This document shows, one piece after another, positions 9,827 through 18,685 of a stretch of DNA of 64,000 nt (the first letter of the stretch is position 1; each line of letters begins with the position of its first letter). Origin of the DNA: Alteromonas genovensis (GTDB taxonomy: Bacteria > Pseudomonadota > Gammaproteobacteria > Enterobacterales > Alteromonadaceae); NCBI RefSeq assembly GCF_010500895.1, contig NZ_JAAAWO010000006.1:205991-269990 (forward strand), in the 5' to 3' direction. Both the position numbers and the translations under genes were made by a program. Below the pieces are notes generated by a model. The model was not told the DNA's origin. It made no database searches and saw only the letters and a list, made by a program, of their open reading frames with translations.

Positions 9827-9855
9827 TTGACATGGTTTCTTTTTGGTTGTCAAAT
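9827..9855 (+). promoter_or_regulatory. Putative sigma-70 promoter of glpD
   Basis: A perfect TTGACA -35 box at 9827-9832, a 17-base spacer, and TCAAAT (4 of 6 consensus bases) at 9850-9855. The distance to the glpD start is about 35 bases. Confidence 0.5.
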
Positions 9856-9890
9856 GAGCACATAGGCGATTCGTTCTTAAAGGGTAAGTG

Positions 9891-11426
9891 ATGAGCAAGA
9901 GTAAAGAAGACAGTAACATTGTTGATGTATTAGTCGTTGGCGGGGGCGTAAACGGCGTTGGTGTTGCACTAGATGCAGCGGGTCGTGGGCTGTCAGTCAC
10001 CTTATGCGAAAAAGGGGACCTTGCAGGCGCAACGTCTTCGTCGAGCAGTAAACTGGTACACGGTGGTCTTCGCTATCTTGAGCATTATGAATTTCGCCTT
10101 GTCAAAGAGGCGCTTGCAGAGCGCGAAGTGCTACTTCAAAAAGCGCCGCATATAATGTGGCCATTGCGCTTTCGCTTGCCCCATCAAAAGCATTTACGCC
10201 CAGCGTGGATGATAAGAATCGGCCTTTTCCTTTACGACTCTCTTGCCAAACGTAACTTACTTGCCCGCTCTAAAAAGCTTATAACGTCAAGCAAAGGGCC
10301 GTTAGTCAAAGATATTTCTACGTGCTTTGAATACTCAGACGGTTGGGTGGACGATGCGCGCTTAGTGGTGTTAAACGCTATAGCAGCGCAAGATCAAGGC
10401 GCTACCATACAAACGCGCACTGAGTGTGTAAGTGCTCAGAAAGAAGGGGCACTGTGGAACGTTGTTTTACGCAACGATCAAGGTAAAACGTTTACTGTGA
10501 AAGCGAAGTCGATTGTTAATGCAGCAGGGCCTTGGGCGGTATCGTTCCTCGACAGATTGGTGGATATTAAAAACCCTAACGCAATGCGCATGGTCAAAGG
10601 CAGTCATTTTGTTGTGCCTAAACTATACGACACCGATGAGGCCTATATTCTCCAAAACAAAGACGGTCGCATTGTTTTTGTTATTCCTTACGAAGAAGAC
10701 TTCTCATTAGTAGGCACTACGGATGAAGATTTTCAAGGAAACCCATTAGATGCGGCGATTTCACAGGAAGAGACCGACTACCTAGTGGATGTAGTGAACA
10801 CCTACTTTAAAACAAAAATTACTACCGACAATATTGTTCACAGCTACAGTGGCGTTCGTCCGTTGTTAGAGGAAAAAAATGCATCGGCGCAAGAGCTTAC
10901 CCGAGATTATAAAGTTGAGCTTAAAGGTGAAGCAGGTGAACCTGTTTTACTCAACATATTCGGTGGCAAAATAACCACCTATAGAAAATTAGCTGAACAT
11001 GCGGTAGATAAGCTGGTGTCTTGTTTTCCCCGCGCGAAAAAAGCGTGGACAAAAGAAGTCCCTCTTCCTGGCGGCGCATTTTCTGATAAAGCCTCGCTAA
11101 AGAGCGAGCTGCAATCTAGCTATCCTTGGTTATCAGCTTCAGTAATCGAACGTTATGTTCGTCAATACGGACTGCTTTGTCACAAGTTCCTGACAGGCGT
11201 TTCGAATGTCGACGGCTTGGGTCAAGATTTTGGTGCGAAGCTATATCAAGCTGAAGTAGATTATTTGATAAGTTTCGAATGGGCGCAAACGGTGGAAGAC
11301 GTGCTATGGCGTCGTACAAAGCACGGTTTGCGTCTTAGTGATGCACAAAAGCAGGTATTGTCTCACTACATCGAGGGTAAAGTAACATCACTGCAGCAGC
11401 GCAGTGAAATGCGAGAAATCGCGTGA
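9891..11426 (+). CDS. glpD: Aerobic glycerol-3-phosphate dehydrogenase
   Basis: A membrane-associated FAD enzyme that oxidises glycerol 3-phosphate to dihydroxyacetone phosphate and passes electrons to quinone. It has 511 residues (E. coli GlpD has 501). Visible are the N-terminal FAD motif VVGGGVNGVGVALDAAGRG, the family signature SSKLVHGGLRYLEHYEF, and INIFGGK-like and GVRPLLEE blocks in the middle. I prefer the ATG at 9891 over the GTG directly before it. It completes the glycerol route with glpK; glpR lies just upstream in the same direction but has its own transcript, judging from the promoter in between. Confidence 0.94.
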   Translation: MSKSKEDSNIVDVLVVGGGVNGVGVALDAAGRGLSVTLCEKGDLAGATSSSSSKLVHGGLRYLEHYEFRLVKEALAEREVLLQKAPHIMWPLRFRLPHQKHLRPAWMIRIGLFLYDSLAKRNLLARSKKLITSSKGPLVKDISTCFEYSDGWVDDARLVVLNAIAAQDQGATIQTRTECVSAQKEGALWNVVLRNDQGKTFTVKAKSIVNAAGPWAVSFLDRLVDIKNPNAMRMVKGSHFVVPKLYDTDEAYILQNKDGRIVFVIPYEEDFSLVGTTDEDFQGNPLDAAISQEETDYLVDVVNTYFKTKITTDNIVHSYSGVRPLLEEKNASAQELTRDYKVELKGEAGEPVLLNIFGGKITTYRKLAEHAVDKLVSCFPRAKKAWTKEVPLPGGAFSDKASLKSELQSSYPWLSASVIERYVRQYGLLCHKFLTGVSNVDGLGQDFGAKLYQAEVDYLISFEWAQTVEDVLWRRTKHGLRLSDAQKQVLSHYIEGKVTSLQQRSEMREIA

Positions 11427-11473
11427 TCTAGTTTTAAATAAGTTTAAATCAGGTTCAGATTTGATGCAGTCTA

Positions 11474-11510
11474 GGCCGAGCTTAGGTCCAAAGCAGACTA
11501 AGCTCAGGCC
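11474..11510. other. Hairpin downstream of glpD
   Basis: GGCCGAGCTTAG and CTAAGCTCAGGCC pair over 12 bp with one bulged A and a 12-base loop. No T-run follows, so a rho-independent terminator is not supported. It may protect the glpD 3' end. Between glpD and the next gene (11427-11647) I see nothing else. Confidence 0.4.
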
Positions 11511-11647
11511 CCGTATCGAAAAAGTTACTACCACACTCAGACAGAACCTCGCTCTCAATCACTTTATCTTTTGGCTTAAGCGGCCGATAATCATCTAAAT
11601 AAGCAAATTGTAATTTGCGGGCATAAGATGGTTATTAGGCTAGAAAA

Positions 11648-12163
11648 ATGAAAAAGCGACAAGATAATTTGCGTTCAACCGCATTCAAACTATTAACGGT
11701 AGTGGTATTTGTTGGTGTATTGGTTTTTTTTATAAATAACTTATATACCGGTGAGCCCGATACCACGCTAACGGCATTTTCAAAGCAAGCGCAAAAGTTT
11801 GAGCGCCACACCATCTCTTCTCATTATCAATGGCGAGTTCGCCAACCTACCTCCATGATAATGCTTATACACTTTGATGACACTGGCAGTGAAATAGACA
11901 GAAAGCCTGTCAGAATGAATCATAAAGGGTGGCCATCAGCACAGGACAGCGACGAGGGATGCGCAACTGTGTGGACATCGTTGGTGGGAAGTCCACTCAG
12001 GGTAGATGGCTTTAATGTAAAGGCGCGCTTTTACTCTACGGCTTCAAATGATGAAGCAGTTAGAAGAAATGATAACGAGTATTGGTGCCGTTACAGTATA
12101 AGTAAAGGTAGTGAATTCGATTACTTTCCAGGGTTGGGTAAAGTAACACAACCTCAACTTTAG
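11648..12163 (+). CDS. Hypothetical MshF-like single-pass membrane protein
   Basis: A 171-residue protein with a basic N terminus, one membrane segment at about residues 13-31 and a periplasmic remainder. I do not know it as a named family. Its layout mirrors MshF encoded at 21661: a TM, a charged helix ending in HYQWRVR (MshF: RAQWIRTK), then MNHKGWP (MshF: MNINGWP), a Cys some residues later, and a second Cys in WCRYSI (MshF: LLCEYFI) followed by FDYFPGLGKV (MshF: FTYSAESGAM). It stands 135 bases before mshI in the same direction. A role as a minor pseudopilin-like assembly factor of the MSHA pilus is inference. Confidence 0.7.
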   Translation: MKKRQDNLRSTAFKLLTVVVFVGVLVFFINNLYTGEPDTTLTAFSKQAQKFERHTISSHYQWRVRQPTSMIMLIHFDDTGSEIDRKPVRMNHKGWPSAQDSDEGCATVWTSLVGSPLRVDGFNVKARFYSTASNDEAVRRNDNEYWCRYSISKGSEFDYFPGLGKVTQPQL

Positions 12164-12298
12164 GATAATAATAAATAGCGCATCTATTTGTTATTCATAC
12201 ACAATTAGTCTACTTTCTTTAAGTGACGGTATATCTTGTCATTGTCGTGCGGTATGGTTACAAAATGCCAGCGGCACCATTTACGTATAAGAAGGTAT

Positions 12299-13213
12299 AT
12301 GCTTACTCGACTCTTCTCTTCAGCAACAAAGAGCCATACTCATTTAGTGGGTATGTCTATTAGTGCGTCTGCGCTTCACGTTGTCGCTATTGATATATCG
12401 GGAGATACGCCTTCACTGCATTCCTCTACATCGCACGCGCTTGAAGAGGGAATGGCGATAGGCGAGCAGCTCAGTAAGCACCTTGCCTCCTTTGACAAGC
12501 TTCATTGCCACGTGGCCATCGCGATAGAGCAGGACGCCTACCAGTTAGTACAGACTGATAAACCCGATGTGCCAGATGAAGATATACGCACCGCATTACC
12601 ATGGACTATCAGTGAGATGGTTCCCTTTGATGCATCGAATATGGTGCTTGATTACATAGACTATCCTGCTGCCTCAAGAGGCGGGAAGAAGAAGGTAAAT
12701 GTCTTTGTAGCAGAAAGAGCGCCTATGGCTGATATTGTCGCCGCGTTAACTAAGCTAAAGGCGAAAGTGCTTACTCATATTCATGTGAAAGAAGTACTCG
12801 CTACATCTATGATGCCCGATGATGAATATGCCCGTTTGTTAATAATACAAGAGCCCGACAGTGAACCCTTTTTGCTGATTGTTCGCTCCCAAGTCATTTG
12901 GCTTGCAAGACGACTAAGAGGCTTTGTGGATAAAATGCAGGGGCAGACAGACATGACGCGGTTTAGCGATGCGTTAGGGTTGGAAATTCAGCGCTCAATG
13001 GATTTTTATGAATCACAGCTTAAGCAGCCTCCGCTAAAAGAGGTACTGTTTAAAACCCAATTCGATTGTGCGCCAGTTATTGAGCAATTAAAACCTTTCC
13101 AGCCAGCCGCAATGGCGCCATTTAAAACCGATTTGTTATTTTCCGATGTGGTGCATTCAGATAATCATTTCGCTTTGGCCAGTGCATTAGACTTGTTGGG
13201 TGAATGTCAATGA
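12299..13213 (+). CDS. mshI: MSHA pilus biogenesis protein MshI (PilM-like)
   Basis: About 304 residues. It is a cytoplasmic actin-like-fold protein of the PilM/MshI type, expected to dock the inner-membrane MshI2/MshJ pair to the cytoplasmic motor. Visible are the PilM-like opening MSISASALHVVAIDI and the TALPWTISEMVPFD block. The reading frame is open further upstream, but I take the ATG at 12299 because GAAGG lies directly before it (short spacing). A start a few codons either way is possible. Its stop overlaps the next start as ATGA, marking the start of the tightly packed MSHA operon. Confidence 0.85.
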   Translation: MLTRLFSSATKSHTHLVGMSISASALHVVAIDISGDTPSLHSSTSHALEEGMAIGEQLSKHLASFDKLHCHVAIAIEQDAYQLVQTDKPDVPDEDIRTALPWTISEMVPFDASNMVLDYIDYPAASRGGKKKVNVFVAERAPMADIVAALTKLKAKVLTHIHVKEVLATSMMPDDEYARLLIIQEPDSEPFLLIVRSQVIWLARRLRGFVDKMQGQTDMTRFSDALGLEIQRSMDFYESQLKQPPLKEVLFKTQFDCAPVIEQLKPFQPAAMAPFKTDLLFSDVVHSDNHFALASALDLLGECQ

Positions 13214-13836
13214 AACAGAGCGTTAACCTTTATCACTCCTCGCTGTTGCCAAGCAAAGAGCGCTTACCGCTTAGCACCGTGCTGTGGGTGAATGGCATTG
13301 CGTTATTGTTACTCTCAGTACTCACTGTTGGTATGGGCCAGTTTATAGCGCTAAAGCAACGAAAATCAGACGACGTTGCTGCGTCAGTCAAAGCCATTGA
13401 TAACGATATCAATACGCTAACTGATAAGTTAGCGGCGAAGCGAGATACTCAATCTCTGCAAAAAGACCTAGATACACTGCGCGTGAAAGTTAAAAACCGT
13501 GAGCAGCTTCTGGACTATATGCAAACCGGTGAGTTGTCTTTGCGCACAACACAATATCAAAATGTAATGGATGACTTGGCAAATTTTCATAATCCGAATC
13601 TCTGGCTAACGTCGATTACCATCACACGTGATGAGCTTCGTTTAACGGGTAATACGATAAAGCCGTCAGCTATTCCACAGTGGTTACAGAAACTGCAGGG
13701 TTCAACCTTCTTTAAGGGCAAAACCTTTTCCACGGTAAAATTTGAGAATGAGAGTGACGATAGCGATGTGAAAACATTTACCCTTTCAACTGACTTTGAT
13801 GGAGAGGCTGATGACACAGTGGCAAAAGCTCTCTAG
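13204..13836 (+). CDS. mshI2: MSHA biogenesis protein MshI2 (PilN-like)
   Basis: A 210-residue bitopic inner-membrane protein: a short cytoplasmic N terminus, one TM at about residues 24-48, a periplasmic coiled coil (about 55-105) and a small ferredoxin-like domain. This is the PilN plan. The cytoplasmic tail (MKQSVNLYH) matches the conserved INLLP-like segment by which PilN binds PilM. Two in-frame ATGs (13204 and 13210) are possible; the second gives an ATGA overlap with mshI. It should pair with MshJ to form the alignment subcomplex of the pilus machine. Confidence 0.82.
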   Translation: MSMKQSVNLYHSSLLPSKERLPLSTVLWVNGIALLLLSVLTVGMGQFIALKQRKSDDVAASVKAIDNDINTLTDKLAAKRDTQSLQKDLDTLRVKVKNREQLLDYMQTGELSLRTTQYQNVMDDLANFHNPNLWLTSITITRDELRLTGNTIKPSAIPQWLQKLQGSTFFKGKTFSTVKFENESDDSDVKTFTLSTDFDGEADDTVAKAL

Positions 13837-14458
13837 CGCTTACGCTCAACTTCAGTTAAGAGAGAAGCAGCTCATTTTTTGGGTTGGCTTAGCCCTTATT
13901 GTGTATTTATTTTTTTGGTTTGGTATTTCCCCTCAATTAGACAAACTTTCCCGTTTAGACAAAGACATTGTGCGCAAAGAGAGTCAGCTCAGTGCGCGGG
14001 TTATTCAAAAGGATGCTCTCAATCAAGCGCTTTCTATGGATTACGCGGCGAGAACAAAGCGCGAAATAGATATTGAAAACAAGAAGCTTCTCGAGTTGGA
14101 TACCCAATTAGCCGCGTTAAACGATGGCTTTGTTGCTGCGGATAAAATGCCTGAGTTGCTCATTACCTTACTCAATGAGCAAGGCAACGTGAGAATGGTG
14201 GAATTTAATGTAGCGCCGAGACAAACCGTGCAGTTTGGCGACGGGGAATTGCAAAGCGTGGCGTTGTTTAGACATAACATGACGCTGAAAATAGAGGGTA
14301 GCTTTTTTAACTTGCGAGACTACTTGGCAAGAATTCAGGCCTCTGATGAAAAAGTGGTTGTCACTAAATTCCGCTATACTGTAGAGGTATACCCTAACGC
14401 TATCCTCACATTACATTTGGCAACGGTAAGTAATAATGAAACCTTTATCTCTTTGTAA
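13811..14458 (+). CDS. mshJ: MSHA biogenesis protein MshJ (PilO-like)
   Basis: About 215 residues: cytoplasmic N terminus, one TM (about 19-38), periplasmic coiled coil (about 45-100) and a C-terminal ferredoxin-like domain, the PilO plan. I chose the ATG at 13811 because GGAG lies six bases upstream; the frame is open a few codons earlier from TTG and ATG codons without a good site. It overlaps mshI2 by 26 bases and mshK by 23. Expected partner of MshI2, MshK and the secretin MshL. Confidence 0.82.
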   Translation: MTQWQKLSSAYAQLQLREKQLIFWVGLALIVYLFFWFGISPQLDKLSRLDKDIVRKESQLSARVIQKDALNQALSMDYAARTKREIDIENKKLLELDTQLAALNDGFVAADKMPELLITLLNEQGNVRMVEFNVAPRQTVQFGDGELQSVALFRHNMTLKIEGSFFNLRDYLARIQASDEKVVVTKFRYTVEVYPNAILTLHLATVSNNETFISL

Positions 14459-14768
14459 AAGCTGGCTGCTGATAGTGTTAGCTGCCTTATTTTCAATGCC
14501 AGCTGCTAGCCAAGTTGACCCTACTAAACCGGCCATTTCTGGGGTGTCACAAAGGGCAACAAATGATGAGCAAGATGGAGCGCTTAGGCTTCAGTCAATT
14601 TTAAAGCGACAAGACAGTTTTACCGCCGTGATTTCCGGTCGGTCTTATCGTGAAGGTGATTCAGTGGGCGACCATCGCATCGTTAAAATTAATCCTAAAG
14701 ATGTGGTTCTTGATGACGGACGACAGACAATGACGTTGAAAATGTATTCCTATGAAATTAAAAAATAA
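14436..14768 (+). CDS. mshK: MSHA biogenesis protein MshK (PilP-like)
   Basis: A 110-residue protein with a signal peptide (cleavage near residue 26, ...MPAASQ). The opening of the mature part, VDPTKP, is typical of MshK and PilP/GspC-like linkers. The C-terminal half (LQSILKRQ...AVISGRSYREGDSVGDHRIV) resembles the homology-region fold of GspC/PilP that contacts the secretin. It has no lipobox, unlike PilP. It is located between mshJ and mshL and overlaps both. Confidence 0.8.
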   Translation: MKPLSLCKSWLLIVLAALFSMPAASQVDPTKPAISGVSQRATNDEQDGALRLQSILKRQDSFTAVISGRSYREGDSVGDHRIVKINPKDVVLDDGRQTMTLKMYSYEIKK

Positions 14769-16527
14769 CTTAGCTTCAACAGCAACATTACTTTTACTTG
14801 CTCTTGTTATTGCAGGCTGTCAAACCTACGGAGTGGGCGATGAAGTTAAGCCGCACATTCGCGACGAGCTAAGCGCTTCAAATAAGAGCGCTCAACCTGA
14901 TGCCACAAAAAGTGCTTCAACGAGGCGAATGTCTCCCTCGCAGCTTAACAATGAGTTACTCGCTGGCGTAGAGCAATTTCAATTATTACCTGCTGTATCG
15001 CAGCAAAATACATTCGATGTTTCGGCAAACGCTATTGAAGTTCGTCCGTTTTTTGATGCCTTAGTGACTAACACACCCTACAGCGTGGCGGTTCACCCTG
15101 ACGTGTCGGGTCAAATAAGTCTCACACTAAAAGAGGTCGCGCTGAGCGAAGTCTTAAAAATTGTTTCAAGAATGTACCCACTAGATGTGTTTTTAGAAGG
15201 AAAAGTTGTTCAGGTTATGCCTGCGCAACTTAAAACCGAATCAATTCCTGTTAATTTCCTAATGATTAAACGCTTTGGCGTATCAAACGTGAGCGTTATC
15301 GCCGGTGGAGTGAGCGAGCAAGATCAAAATAATGGTAATCAGAATAATGGCGGTTTAAACGGCATCAACGGCAACAACAATATCGGCGGTAATGGTCAAG
15401 CAGGAATGATGGGGCAAAACGGGATGGCTGGAAATAATATTCAGCAGCTCAATGGCTCGAATATTCAGACCACCAGTGAAAATGACTTCTGGAAAGACCT
15501 AAAAGAGGCGCTAAAAGTGCTGGTAACACCTACAGGCGGACGTCACGTTGTGGTGTCTCCTCAAGCTGGGTTAGTCACTATCAAAGCGCTGCCTAGCGAG
15601 ATTGCGGTGGTGAAAGATTTTCTTACTCAAAGTCAGGAAAGTCTGCAGCGACAGGTTGTGCTGGAGGCGAGAATTATTGAAGTTACTCTTAACGATGGTT
15701 ATCAACAGGGTGTACGATGGGATCGCATCGCGAGCGGCCTGACAGGGAGTCTTAATTTTGGTCTTAGTGGCGGCAGTGTTGCCACAAATTTTGCTGCAAA
15801 TACCGCGGCGGGTATTAACCCAGCCATCAATGCAGTAAATGGTATTGGCAATAGTATTTCAACTGACATCGGTGGTGTATCCACCTTGCGTATTTCTCGA
15901 GGCGACTTCGACGGCGTAATCAACATGCTGCAAACCCAAGGTGATGTGCAAATGCTCAGTAACCCCAGAGTGACAGTAACAAACAACCAAAAGGCCGTAA
16001 TAAAGGTGGGGCAAGATGAGTACTTTGTCACCGATGTGTCTACTAGTGAAGACTTAAACGCTACCGGGACGCAAAATGAAAATGACATCGAGCTTACCCC
16101 GTTCTTTTCAGGTATTGCTTTAGACGTTACACCGCAAATAGATAAAAGCGGTTCAGTTATTTTACATGTTCACCCCTCGGTAACGCAGACTGCAGAACAA
16201 ACAAAAGTTATCCAGGTAGGCGACCAGCAAATTCAACTGCCCTTGGCGCAAAGTAATATAAGAGAATCAGACACAGTGATCCGAGCTCGCGACGGCGAAA
16301 TTGTGGTTATTGGCGGCCTTATGGAAACAGTGACCAACGAGGAAGAATCTAAAACGCCATTTTTAGGGGATATTCCTGTGTTGGGCAATATGTTTAAAAA
16401 TATTGCTAAAACTCAGACTAAGCGAGAGCTCGTTATTCTTCTTCGCCCTTCCGTTGTGCAGCCTGATTCGTGGGAAAAGCAGCGAATGCGCACTCAGTCT
16501 TTATTAGACAAGTGGTATCAAAACTAG
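14752..16527 (+). CDS. mshL: MSHA outer-membrane secretin MshL
   Basis: A 591-residue secretin lipoprotein. The signal peptide ends in the lipobox LVIAGC (Cys 23). It is followed by a STN/N0-type domain (about 85-160), an N1-type domain interrupted by an Asn/Gly-rich low-complexity linker (about 190-240), and the secretin barrel domain (about 300-580) with the family signature RDGEIVVIGGL. It forms the ring through which the pilus crosses the outer membrane. The linker at 15325-15470 is a run of AAT/GGC/GGT codons and may vary in length between strains. Confidence 0.92.
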   Translation: MKLKNNLASTATLLLLALVIAGCQTYGVGDEVKPHIRDELSASNKSAQPDATKSASTRRMSPSQLNNELLAGVEQFQLLPAVSQQNTFDVSANAIEVRPFFDALVTNTPYSVAVHPDVSGQISLTLKEVALSEVLKIVSRMYPLDVFLEGKVVQVMPAQLKTESIPVNFLMIKRFGVSNVSVIAGGVSEQDQNNGNQNNGGLNGINGNNNIGGNGQAGMMGQNGMAGNNIQQLNGSNIQTTSENDFWKDLKEALKVLVTPTGGRHVVVSPQAGLVTIKALPSEIAVVKDFLTQSQESLQRQVVLEARIIEVTLNDGYQQGVRWDRIASGLTGSLNFGLSGGSVATNFAANTAAGINPAINAVNGIGNSISTDIGGVSTLRISRGDFDGVINMLQTQGDVQMLSNPRVTVTNNQKAVIKVGQDEYFVTDVSTSEDLNATGTQNENDIELTPFFSGIALDVTPQIDKSGSVILHVHPSVTQTAEQTKVIQVGDQQIQLPLAQSNIRESDTVIRARDGEIVVIGGLMETVTNEEESKTPFLGDIPVLGNMFKNIAKTQTKRELVILLRPSVVQPDSWEKQRMRTQSLLDKWYQN

Positions 16528-16529
16528 CT

Positions 16530-17429
16530 ATGTATAAGGACTTTTTTCACTTCAACGAAATGCCGTTTTCGCTTACGCCGAATACCGATTTTTTCTGTGC
16601 GTTAGCACCGCATAATGAAGCGCTAAAAGTTATCCTCACCGCGCTAAGTATGTCCGAAGGTTTTATAAAAGTGACTGGCGAGGTAGGGACGGGAAAAACG
16701 TTACTGTGCCGCAAACTTATCAATCATTTATCAGACCGATTTGTGGCGTGTTATTTGCCAAATCCGTACTTGTCTCCCGACGAATTGCGCATCGCTTTTG
16801 CCAAAGAGTTGGGAATTAAAACGGGCAAGACGAAAGAGCGGGTTAACCTGCACAACAATATTGAAGAAAAGCTATTGAGCCTAAAAGCCGAAGGGCGTCA
16901 GGCAATTCTTATTATTGATGAAGCACAGGCGTTAAGCTGGGATTCGCTGGAAATACTGCGACTGTTTAGCAATTTAGAAACTGAGAAAAGCAAGCTGCTT
17001 CAAATCGTACTCTTCGGACAGCCAGAATTAAATGACAATCTTGACAACCAAAGAGTGAGGCAGATTCGCCAAAGGATAACCTTTTCTTATTCGCTGCGAA
17101 AAATGACCCGCGCTGAGATAGACTATTACATTGGACACCGATTAGTGACAGCAGGCGGTGATGAAGGGCTGATCCCTCGGTATTTGCGCCCTTTCGTTGC
17201 GTTTACAAGCTCAGGTACCCCGAGATTAGTGAATATCGTATGTCATAAACTCCTTCTCTCTGTGTATGGAGAAGGAAAGAAGGCGGCAACATCTAAGCAT
17301 TTGGTCAGCGCTATTTTGGACACAGAAGACTGCAGACGACGGGTACTGCCTCAAAAGCGTTTATTTTTTCTCTCTCTTGCGCTCGTTGCAGCGCTGGGCA
17401 CTTGGCAAATGACGCTAGGTGGCTTATGA
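16530..17429 (+). CDS. mshM: MSHA biogenesis ATPase MshM (ExeA/GspA-like)
   Basis: A 299-residue AAA ATPase with a C-terminal membrane segment. It begins MYKDFFHFNEMPFSLTPNTDFF, typical of ExeA/GspA/MshM proteins. Walker A is GEVGTGKT at about residue 53 and Walker B is AILIIDEAQAL at about 125. The ATG at 16530 follows the mshL stop by two bases; the open frame reaches 20 codons further upstream inside mshL but lacks family similarity. By analogy with ExeA it may help assemble the secretin through the peptidoglycan. Confidence 0.9.
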   Translation: MYKDFFHFNEMPFSLTPNTDFFCALAPHNEALKVILTALSMSEGFIKVTGEVGTGKTLLCRKLINHLSDRFVACYLPNPYLSPDELRIAFAKELGIKTGKTKERVNLHNNIEEKLLSLKAEGRQAILIIDEAQALSWDSLEILRLFSNLETEKSKLLQIVLFGQPELNDNLDNQRVRQIRQRITFSYSLRKMTRAEIDYYIGHRLVTAGGDEGLIPRYLRPFVAFTSSGTPRLVNIVCHKLLLSVYGEGKKAATSKHLVSAILDTEDCRRRVLPQKRLFFLSLALVAALGTWQMTLGGL

Positions 17430-18685
17430 GTATTTTAAACAACACGTTGAAGTCCCTTGATGATAGAAACCAAGAAAGTGATTTTGGTTTACCGCCCACT
17501 GTGCAGCTTCGTAAGTCTTTTTCTATACGCAAAGTATTCGCGCTAATTGCAGTGCTAGTTTTGGTGGTGTGGTCGGCACTTTACTCTATAGGTGATAAGC
17601 CAGAGAGTTCGCAAAATTCAACGGCTTCCAAAGAGCCTTCTGTAAACGCATTTGAAACGCCTTCCAAAACCGCTTCTGAAGCTATTCCCAAAACGGCTTA
17701 TGACACGTCCGATTCGTCGCCGAGTGAAGGCATGCAGAGCGTGCCTTTATCTGATAAGGACAGAGCACTGCTAGCTCAATCTACGCCGGTCGTTGAACAA
17801 GTGTTTGAACAAGTGCCTGATCAGTTAGAACAAAGCGCTTTAGAAGAAAGCCAAGCAGGGCAGTCAGCCTTTGATGATGAGGCCGAATATAGAAAGGCCA
17901 GAGATACAGCGATTCAAGAAGAAAGGCTAAAAGAGGCCGCTACCCAAGCTAAGGGAAGTGTAAAAGACATTAAAACGGCCACTGCTGATAACAATGCGGA
18001 TGATAAAGACGCTGTTAATAATAATGTTGCTGATAGAAAGAGAACGACAACAAACAGCACGGTAGTAAGCAGCAAACCCGCAATAACACCTAAAACCCAG
18101 AAGCAGCAGAGTGCGGTTCATTTAGACGCCGGTTTAAACGCTTATCAATTTGGTATGTTTGAAGATGCCGAACAGAATTTTCTACTGGCTCTTCAGGTAG
18201 AGCCTAAAAACCTTGAGGCCCGCAAGCAACTTGCCGCCTTATACTTCGGACAAAATAATATTCCAATGGCGCTGTCTGTTTTATCAAAGGGGGTGAGCAT
18301 TGAGCCTCAAAACCTCATGTGGCGAGAGCTAATGGGTAAAATTCTTATCGCAAAAAGTCGCTTCGAAGAAGCGTTAAGCGTTATGCCTGAAGCATTTAAC
18401 CAACAGGCGGTGAAAGAGCAGCGCAGCGACTATCTCATTATTATGGGTACTGCCGCTCAAGCAATCAATAAGCCAGAGGTTGCGATATCCGCATTCTCTG
18501 CCATGACGGCTTTACAGCCACAAAATGGGAAGTGGTGGCTGGCCTTAGGGGCTAATTACGACCAGCTAGGGCAAAACGGAGAGGCTATTAATGCATTTGA
18601 AGCCGCACTTGCCCAAGGGGGCGTTTCTCCTGCCTCTAAGCAGTATGTCATCGAAAGGTTGAATGCATTAAAGGAGGTACGTTAA
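17426..18685 (+). CDS. mshN: MSHA biogenesis protein MshN (TPR)
   Basis: A 419-residue protein. It begins MSILNNTLKSLDDR, the usual MshN opening, and has a single TM at about residues 34-53. A long low-complexity, charged region follows (about 60-230), then tetratricopeptide repeats (about 235-415; AGLNAYQFGMFEDAEQNFLL, ALQVEPKNLEARKQLAALYF). It resembles GspB/ExeB-type partners of ExeA, so it probably works with MshM. The ATG overlaps the mshM stop as ATGA, with AGGTGG upstream. Confidence 0.88.
   Translation: MSILNNTLKSLDDRNQESDFGLPPTVQLRKSFSIRKVFALIAVLVLVVWSALYSIGDKPESSQNSTASKEPSVNAFETPSKTASEAIPKTAYDTSDSSPSEGMQSVPLSDKDRALLAQSTPVVEQVFEQVPDQLEQSALEESQAGQSAFDDEAEYRKARDTAIQEERLKEAATQAKGSVKDIKTATADNNADDKDAVNNNVADRKRTTTNSTVVSSKPAITPKTQKQQSAVHLDAGLNAYQFGMFEDAEQNFLLALQVEPKNLEARKQLAALYFGQNNIPMALSVLSKGVSIEPQNLMWRELMGKILIAKSRFEEALSVMPEAFNQQAVKEQRSDYLIIMGTAAQAINKPEVAISAFSAMTALQPQNGKWWLALGANYDQLGQNGEAINAFEAALAQGGVSPASKQYVIERLNALKEVR

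Noticed and set aside
11404..11598. 64-codon frame overlapping the end of glpD
   Set aside because: No ribosome binding site of its own, overlap with glpD, and no family likeness.
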